Positions 59,714 to 64,000 of a stretch of DNA of 64,000 bases are shown here, piece after piece. Where the stretch lies: NCBI GenBank assembly GCA_943371245.1, contig CALRTY020000004.1, positions 169,717 to 233,716 of the forward strand, read 5' to 3'. Made by a program: the position numbers and the translations under genes. Below the pieces are notes generated by a model. That model saw only the letters and a list, made by a program, of their open reading frames with translations, searched no databases and was not told the DNA's origin. The stretch's first letter is position 1; every line of letters starts with the position of its first letter. The stretch is from UBA5018 sp947463165. Lineage in GTDB: Bacteria; Cyanobacteriota; Cyanobacteriia; PCC-6307; Cyanobiaceae.

Positions 59714-60826
59714 TCAGCTCACAGGGTCGGTGTAGCCGTTGGGGTTGGCGCTCTGCCAGGCCCAGCCGTCGCGGCAGATGTCGGCCAGGCCGCGGCGGGT
59801 GCGCCAGCCCAACCGCTCGGCGGCCAGGGAGGCATCGGCCACAGTGATCGCGGCATCACCCGCACGGCGCTCCACCACCTGGTAGGGCACGGCCCGGCCG
59901 CTGGCGGCTTCAAAGCTGGTTACCACCTCCAGCACCGAATTGCCCGTGCCGCTGCCCAGGTTTACGCAAAGCAGCTGGGGCTCTTCCGCCAGCAGCACAT
60001 CGAGGGCGGCCCGGTGACCCTCCGCCAGGTCCATCACGTGGATGTAATCGCGCATGCCGGTGCCATCGGTGGTGGGCCAATCGCCACCGAACACCTGTAA
60101 TTTCGGCCGCCGGCCCACCGCCACCTGGCTCACGAAGGGGAACAGGTTGTTGGGGATGCCGTTGGGATCTTCTCCGATCCGACCGCTGGGGTGGGCGCCC
60201 ACCGGGTTGAAGTAGCGCAGGCAGCCGATGCGCCAGCCGGGTTCACTGGCGGCCAGGCTGGCCAGCAGCTGCTCCACCGCCGCTTTGGTGTGGCCGTAGG
60301 GATTGATCGGCTGGATGGGAGCGGTTTCCGGGATCGGCACCGTTTCCGGCATGCCGTAGAGGGTGGCGCTGCTGCTGAACACGATCGTGCGGCAGTCGTG
60401 TTGGCGCATCGCCGCCAGCAGGGCACAGCTGCCGGCCACGTTCACGTCCCAATAAAGAAGGGGCTTGGCCACCGATTCCCCCACCGCCTTGAGCCCGGCG
60501 AAGTGGATCACCGCATCGATGCTGGTCGATTCACCGCTAGCCGCTTCACCGCTGGCTGTTGCGGCAGTGCTGATGGCGGTAAAGGCCCGCTCCAGGTCTT
60601 GAGCGGAGCGGATGTCCCCCTCCACCAGCAGCAGCCGTTCGCCGGCATCGGGCCCCGCCAGTTCCCGCACCCGCCGCAGGCTTTCCGGAGAGCTGTTGGC
60701 GAAGGAGTCGAGCACCACCAACTGGTGGCCCGCTTCCAGTAACACCAGGCAGGTGTGGCTACCGATGAAGCCCGCCCCTCCGGTGATCAGCAGGTTTGCC
60801 AAGCAGGCTTGCTTCAGTTGCCGCAA
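59714..60826 (-). CDS. galE: UDP-glucose 4-epimerase GalE
   Basis: Interconverts UDP-glucose and UDP-galactose for glycan synthesis. Extended SDR with ITGGAGFIGSHTCLVLLEAGH (NAD-binding), VIHFAGLKAVGES, the catalytic Ser/Tyr-x3-Lys set (SSSATLYG and YGHTKAAVEQL), and MRDYIHVMDLAEGH. The 370-residue frame includes about 10 extra residues before ANLLITGG, so the start could be later. It overlaps closely with downstream selD; the link to the nearby glycan cluster is only functional inference. Confidence 0.94.
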   Translation of the reverse strand: MRQLKQACLANLLITGGAGFIGSHTCLVLLEAGHQLVVLDSFANSSPESLRRVRELAGPDAGERLLLVEGDIRSAQDLERAFTAISTAATASGEAASGESTSIDAVIHFAGLKAVGESVAKPLLYWDVNVAGSCALLAAMRQHDCRTIVFSSSATLYGMPETVPIPETAPIQPINPYGHTKAAVEQLLASLAASEPGWRIGCLRYFNPVGAHPSGRIGEDPNGIPNNLFPFVSQVAVGRRPKLQVFGGDWPTTDGTGMRDYIHVMDLAEGHRAALDVLLAEEPQLLCVNLGSGTGNSVLEVVTSFEAASGRAVPYQVVERRAGDAAITVADASLAAERLGWRTRRGLADICRDGWAWQSANPNGYTDPVS

Positions 60827-60905
60827 GGCTACCGGGCTTATTCACTGGGGTCTCAGCTTTGGTGGGGTCGATCCCGCACACTGGTAGCTGAGCGAAAGCC
60901 AGGGC

Positions 60906-62258
60906 GTGGACAAGCTGCAGAGTCTGCGGGGCATGGTGGATTTGCTGCCCGAGCACACCCCCCTGTGGCAGTGGCTGGAGGCCAGGGCCCGGCTGCACTT
61001 CCGCCGGGCGGGGGTGAGCGAGATCCGCACGCCGTTGCTGGAGGTAACCGAGCTGTTTGCCCGGGGCATCGGCGAGGCCACCGATGTGGTGGGCAAGGAG
61101 ATGTACAGCTTTTTGGATCGGGGGGAGCGCAGCTGCACCCTGCGACCGGAGGGCACCGCTTCTGTGGTGCGGGCCGCCCTGCAGCACGGCCTGCTCAGCC
61201 AGGGGCCCCAGCGGCTTTGGTATGGCGGCCCGATGTTCCGCTACGAGCGCCCCCAGGCCGGCCGGCAGCGCCAGTTTCACCAGATCGGCCTGGAGATGCT
61301 CGGTTTTGCCGATGCCCGCTCCGATGTGGAGGCCATCGCCATCGCCTGGGATCTATTGGCAGACCTGGGCGTGCAGGGCCTGGCATTGGAGCTAAACAGC
61401 CTGGGCACCAGCGCAGACCGGGCCAATTACCGCCAGCAGCTGGTGGACTTTTTGCAGGTGCACCGCGAGCTGCTGGATGCCGATGGTCAGGATCGGTTGG
61501 AGCGCAATCCGCTGCGGATTCTCGATTCCAAACACCCCGCCACCCAGGCCCTGCTGGTGGAGGCCCCCAGTTTGCTCAACTGCCTGGCCCCCGAGAGCCG
61601 GGAGCGCTTTGAGCAGGTGCAGGCGGGGCTGAGCGCCCTCCAAATTCCGTTCCAGCTCAATCCCCGGCTGGTGCGAGGCCTCGATTACTACAGCCACACA
61701 GCATTTGAAATAACTTCCGATCAGCTGGGCGCCCAGGCCACCGTGTGTGGTGGCGGCCGCTACGACGGCCTGGTGCAACAGCTGGGCGGCCCCGCCACCG
61801 CGGCGATCGGCTGGGCGCTGGGGATGGAGCGACTGGTGTTGCTACTGGCCCAGGGGGATGCCGCCGCCAACGATCTGGCCGCGGCGGTGCCGGATTTATA
61901 CGTGGTGAATCGGGGCGCAGCGGCGGAGCTGGCGGCGCTGCGGCTGGCCCGGGAGCTGCGCGCTGCTGGGCTGGTGGTGGAACTAGACGCCAGTGGTGCC
62001 GCCTTCAAAAAGCAATTCCAACGAGCCGACCGCAGCGGCGCCCGCTGGGCCGCCGTGCTGGGGGACAGCGAACTGGAGCGGGGTCTGGTGCGGCTTAAAC
62101 CCCTGCGGCAGCAGCGGCCTGGTGCTGCGGCTGGCGGCGAGGGTGCAGATGGCGAGGCTGTAGATGGCGGTGGTTTAGGGGGCAAGGGTTTAGGGGGTGA
62201 AGCCGAGTTGCGCCTGGATGATCTGGTGGCTTTGTTGGCGCGAGTTGGCTCGGCTTAG
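60906..62258 (+). CDS. hisS: Histidyl-tRNA synthetase
   Basis: Class II aminoacyl-tRNA synthetase charging tRNA-His. It starts GTG at 60906 with LQSLRGMVDLLPEHT (motif 1 follows), motif 2 RYERPQAGRQRQFHQIGLE, histidine motifs LVRGLDYYSHTAFE and GGGRYDGLVQQLGG, and motif 3 GWALGMERL. The C-terminal anticodon domain carries a Gly/Glu/Ala low-complexity insert (about residues 400-430) that is unusual in this family. A GTG start is chosen because no ATG precedes the conserved region. Confidence 0.93.
   Translation: MDKLQSLRGMVDLLPEHTPLWQWLEARARLHFRRAGVSEIRTPLLEVTELFARGIGEATDVVGKEMYSFLDRGERSCTLRPEGTASVVRAALQHGLLSQGPQRLWYGGPMFRYERPQAGRQRQFHQIGLEMLGFADARSDVEAIAIAWDLLADLGVQGLALELNSLGTSADRANYRQQLVDFLQVHRELLDADGQDRLERNPLRILDSKHPATQALLVEAPSLLNCLAPESRERFEQVQAGLSALQIPFQLNPRLVRGLDYYSHTAFEITSDQLGAQATVCGGGRYDGLVQQLGGPATAAIGWALGMERLVLLLAQGDAAANDLAAAVPDLYVVNRGAAAELAALRLARELRAAGLVVELDASGAAFKKQFQRADRSGARWAAVLGDSELERGLVRLKPLRQQRPGAAAGGEGADGEAVDGGGLGGKGLGGEAELRLDDLVALLARVGSA
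62130..62205 (+). repeat. Degenerate 12-15 bp repeat inside hisS
   Basis: Repeats of GGCGAGGGTGCAGAT / GGCGAGGCTGTAGAT and GGGGGCAAGGGTTTA / GGGGGTGAAGC occur near the 3' end. They encode the Gly-rich insert and remain in frame. Confidence 0.65.
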
Positions 62259-62264
62259 GCCTAC

Positions 62265-62633
62265 TTACTGCGCCGCGCCCAGAAGAGAAGCGGCGAAGGC
62301 CGTGTTGGTGAAGGTTTCATCCCTTCTCAAGCTGTGGGCCATGGGGGTGAGCTGGAAGACGGTGGAGCCAAAGCTCCAGGGCAGGGGCAGGGCACCCGGA
62401 GCGTGGGTTCTGCCCTGCCAATCGAGCAGACCGCGCCGCACCAGGTCTTGAAATACGGCCTTCGTTTCGCGACGGCTCATCCCCAGGGAGTCCTCCACCT
62501 CGCGGGGCGTTGCGCCGCCGTTCTCCACCAACACGAGCACTTCGAGGTCGTCAAAGCTCAGGGTTTGGGAAAAGAGGCGTTCCATGGGTTGTCCGAGCCC
62601 AGGCCGGGCTGCGGCAGAGGATGTTTTCATCAT
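62265..62633 (-). CDS. Winged-helix DNA-binding protein
   Basis: A protein of about 122 residues. SFDDLEVLVLVENGGATPRE, then VEDSLGMSRRETKAVFQDLV and RRGLLDWQGRTH form a likely winged helix-turn-helix (MarR- or PadR-like). The C-terminal segment (SFGSTVFQLTPMAHSLRRDE) is unassigned. Starts at 62633, 62630 or 62585 are possible; none has a clear Shine-Dalgarno sequence. It is divergent from the integrase, so it may regulate it or simply be the last core gene. Confidence 0.6.
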   Translation of the reverse strand: MMKTSSAAARPGLGQPMERLFSQTLSFDDLEVLVLVENGGATPREVEDSLGMSRRETKAVFQDLVRRGLLDWQGRTHAPGALPLPWSFGSTVFQLTPMAHSLRRDETFTNTAFAASLLGAAQ

Positions 62634-62721
62634 GGCGATCGGGGCCGACAGCCGCAACACTCGCCTCCCATGGCCATTGGAATGACGGGGGAATCCTGTA
62701 GTGGTGTTCAGGAGACTGTTA

Positions 62722-63693
62722 ATGCCGAGTGCCCCACGTCCTGCCGGGCTGATCCAGCGCTATTGCCAGGAACTTCAGGCTCGCCACTACGCGCGCCGCA
62801 CGGTGACCACCTACGAGCAGTGGCTAAGGCGGTTCCTGCGGTTTCACCAGCTGCGCCATCCGCGTGAGATGGGCAGCGCGGAGGTGAATGCCTTTCTCAC
62901 CCATCTGGCAGTGGAGCTCCAAGTGAGCGCGTCGACCCAAAACCAGGCGCTTTCGGCGCTGCTGTTTCTGTACCGGGAGTTGCTGGAGCGTGATTTGGAT
63001 CTGGAAGGTGTGATCCGGGCGCGGACGCGCCAAAGGCTGCCGGTGGTGATGACCATTGAGGAGGTACGAGCAGTGCTGGAGCGGCTCGATGGGGTGGAGG
63101 CCTTGGTGGCTGGGGTGCTGTACGGGGGAGGGCTTCGTTTGATGGAGGCGTTGCGGCTACGGGTGCATGATCTTGATTTTCAGCGCTTGCAGATCACGGT
63201 GCGCCATGGCAAGGGCGGTAAGGATCGACGCACGATGTTGCCTTCGCGAGTGGCAGAGAAGCTCAAGTCTCATCTGGAGGAGGTGCGAAGTCTGCATCGC
63301 CAGGACCTTGCCGAGGGCTATGGAAGGGTGCGCCTTCCCCACGCCTTGGGGCGGAAGTATCCCCATGCACCGGTGGAGTGGGGCTGGCAATGGGTGTTTC
63401 CGCAACAACATCGCTGGCACAACCCCAACACCGGTGAGCAGGGGCGCCATCACTTGGATCCCAGCGTGATTCAAAAAGCCGTGCGGCGGGCGGTGCTCGC
63501 CTCTGGAGTCATCACGCCAGCAACGTGCCACACCTTCCGCCATTCATTTGCTACCCACCTGCTGGAGCGCGGTCAAGATATCCGCACGATTCAGGAATTA
63601 CTCGGGCACAGCGATATAAAAACCACAATGATTTACACCCATGTGCTCAACCGAGGCCCGCTTGGCGTTTGCAGCCCTGCCGATCTTTTGTAA
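62722..63693 (+). CDS. intI: Integron integrase (IntI-type tyrosine recombinase)
   Basis: Tyrosine recombinase of 323 residues. It has a SAM-like N-terminal domain (RTVTTYEQWLRRFLRFH, ALLFLYRELL) and catalytic residues Arg139 (LYGGGLRLMEALRLR), a Lys near 164-167 (HGKGGKDRR), His270-x-x-Arg273 (CHTFRHSFATHL), His296 (LLGHSDIKTT) and Tyr305 (MIYTHV). The integron-specific insert KYPHAPVEWGWQWVFPQ (about 213-229) and the end THVLNRGPLGVCSPADLL distinguish IntI from XerC/D. The ATG at 62722 has AGGAG eight bases upstream. It should recombine attC sites of gene cassettes. Confidence 0.92.
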   Translation: MPSAPRPAGLIQRYCQELQARHYARRTVTTYEQWLRRFLRFHQLRHPREMGSAEVNAFLTHLAVELQVSASTQNQALSALLFLYRELLERDLDLEGVIRARTRQRLPVVMTIEEVRAVLERLDGVEALVAGVLYGGGLRLMEALRLRVHDLDFQRLQITVRHGKGGKDRRTMLPSRVAEKLKSHLEEVRSLHRQDLAEGYGRVRLPHALGRKYPHAPVEWGWQWVFPQQHRWHNPNTGEQGRHHLDPSVIQKAVRRAVLASGVITPATCHTFRHSFATHLLERGQDIRTIQELLGHSDIKTTMIYTHVLNRGPLGVCSPADLL

Positions 63694-63708
63694 CACGGCG
63701 AACCCTTA

Positions 63709-63724
63709 TAGGCGGACCCGCCTA
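63709..63724. repeat. Near-palindrome carrying inverted GCGGGTCCGCCTA
   Basis: TAGGCGGACCCGCCTA, 16 bases, with TAGGCGG pairing to CCGCCTA. The complement contains GCGGGTCCGCCTA, so this is the third copy of the island-linked motif, in inverse orientation. Confidence 0.7.
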
Positions 63725-63805
63725 TCAAACCCGGAATGGTTCCGACTTGAGTGAACTGCTTGTCATCGCAAGCGATCTCACAGGTGCCTGCGATTTGCCT
63801 CCCGC

Positions 63806-63858
63806 TTTTAGGCGGCCAAAACAGCGGAGAAGGGGGTATTATGCGGGTCCGCCTAAAA
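63806..63858. repeat. Hairpin with ten-base arms, shared motif at its right arm
   Basis: TTTTAGGCGG and CCGCCTAAAA are exact complements separated by 33 bases. The right arm includes the 15-mer found 30 kb away at the FRG cassette. Confidence 0.7.
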
Positions 63859-63933
63859 CCTGTTGCTTTGACCGTGATTTCACGGTTGTGGTGGGTGCTT
63901 AGAATTACTGCACGGCAAAGCAACAGCATGCTC

Positions 63934-63989
63934 GAGCCGACAAACGCCTGCGAGCCGAACGTCGTTCGTCTCGAACGGCGTTGCGGCTC
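63934..63989. other. Imperfect hairpin, possible att-like site
   Basis: GAGCCG (63934-63939) pairs with CGGCTC (63984-63989), and inside it AACGCC with GGCGTT, with an unequal bulge. The GTTCG-TCT-CGAAC inner stem adds a third level. The GTT at the right would be an attC-like core but does not match GTTRRRY, so the assignment is weak. Confidence 0.3.
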
Positions 63990-64000
63990 AGCAAATCGTT

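Larger units (their letters stand above)
63694..64000. other. Non-coding, hairpin-rich region after intI
   Basis: No convincing gene. The palindrome TAGGCGGACCCGCCTA is at 63709-63724. A hairpin has arms TTTTAGGCGG (63806-63815) and CCGCCTAAAA (63849-63858). The 15-mer GCGGGTCCGCCTAAA at 63843-63857 equals that at 33657-33671. A further imperfect hairpin lies at 63934-63989. It may hold integron att sites or be an intI-linked regulatory region, and it continues beyond the window. Confidence 0.6.

Overview
The window looks like part of the chromosome of a freshwater picocyanobacterium of the Synechococcus/Cyanobium type. The evidence is high GC, very short intergenic gaps, GCGATCGC (HIP1) palindromes such as the one near 8260, and typical cyanobacterial genes: Calvin-cycle gap2, heme oxygenase ho1, a phytol-kinase-like protein, a TLP40-like cyclophilin, a SelD fused to an FAD oxidoreductase, and several small proteins known only from cyanobacteria. 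I found no tRNA, rRNA or CRISPR array.

Layout. 1-9.2 kb: pilB-pilT (pilT cut by the left edge), then divergent grpE-dnaJ-tusA-like-rsgA, then ybaB, murB and murC on the minus strand. 9.3-20 kb: gap2, thiL and a cyclophilin (minus), efp-accB, pdxA and an SDR protein, an HNH nuclease divergent from a SNF2 helicase, and small cyanobacterial proteins. 20-33.6 kb: MscS channel, TauE/SafE permease, DAHP synthase, phytol kinase, a SigA-type sigma factor, polyphosphate kinase, an MFS exporter and a molybdopterin cluster (moaC, moeA, moaE, moaD, moaB). 33.6-42.95 kb: an accessory island. 43-53.3 kb: icd, ho1, and a surface-glycan cluster (ABC exporter, glycosyltransferases, O-antigen-ligase-like protein), part of which is visibly AT-richer. 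53.4-62.3 kb: pcrA/uvrD, cca, selD fusion, galE, hisS. 62.3-64 kb: a winged-helix protein divergent from an integron integrase (intI), followed by hairpin-rich non-coding DNA that runs off the window.

The island has three parts. First is an AT-rich FRG-domain gene whose stop codon sits one base before a 61-bp palindrome with perfect integron attC core motifs, followed by a convergent HTH-plus-membrane-anchor gene. Second is a gene graveyard: a small transposable element, an HsdR C-terminal remnant, a DUF4345 remnant and a sulfatase fragment. Third is a tandem duplication of a two-gene module, a small EACC1-like protein followed directly by a caspase / formylglycine-generating-enzyme-fold (FGE) fusion.

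The two caspase-FGE proteins are nearly identical on both sides of a 23-codon stretch at the C-terminus, yet differ at 14 of those 23 codons, almost all of form NNC/NNT. That is the signature expected of a diversity-generating retroelement (DGR) variable region. No reverse transcriptase or template repeat is in the window. This suspected hypervariable caspase effector pair, together with the integron parts, is the most interesting content.

A further window-wide peculiarity is a set of degenerate short tandem repeats, several built around GGCTGTT or GCTGTTG, at gene ends or inside coding sequences (murC, ppk, selD, hisS, cca and intergenic spots).
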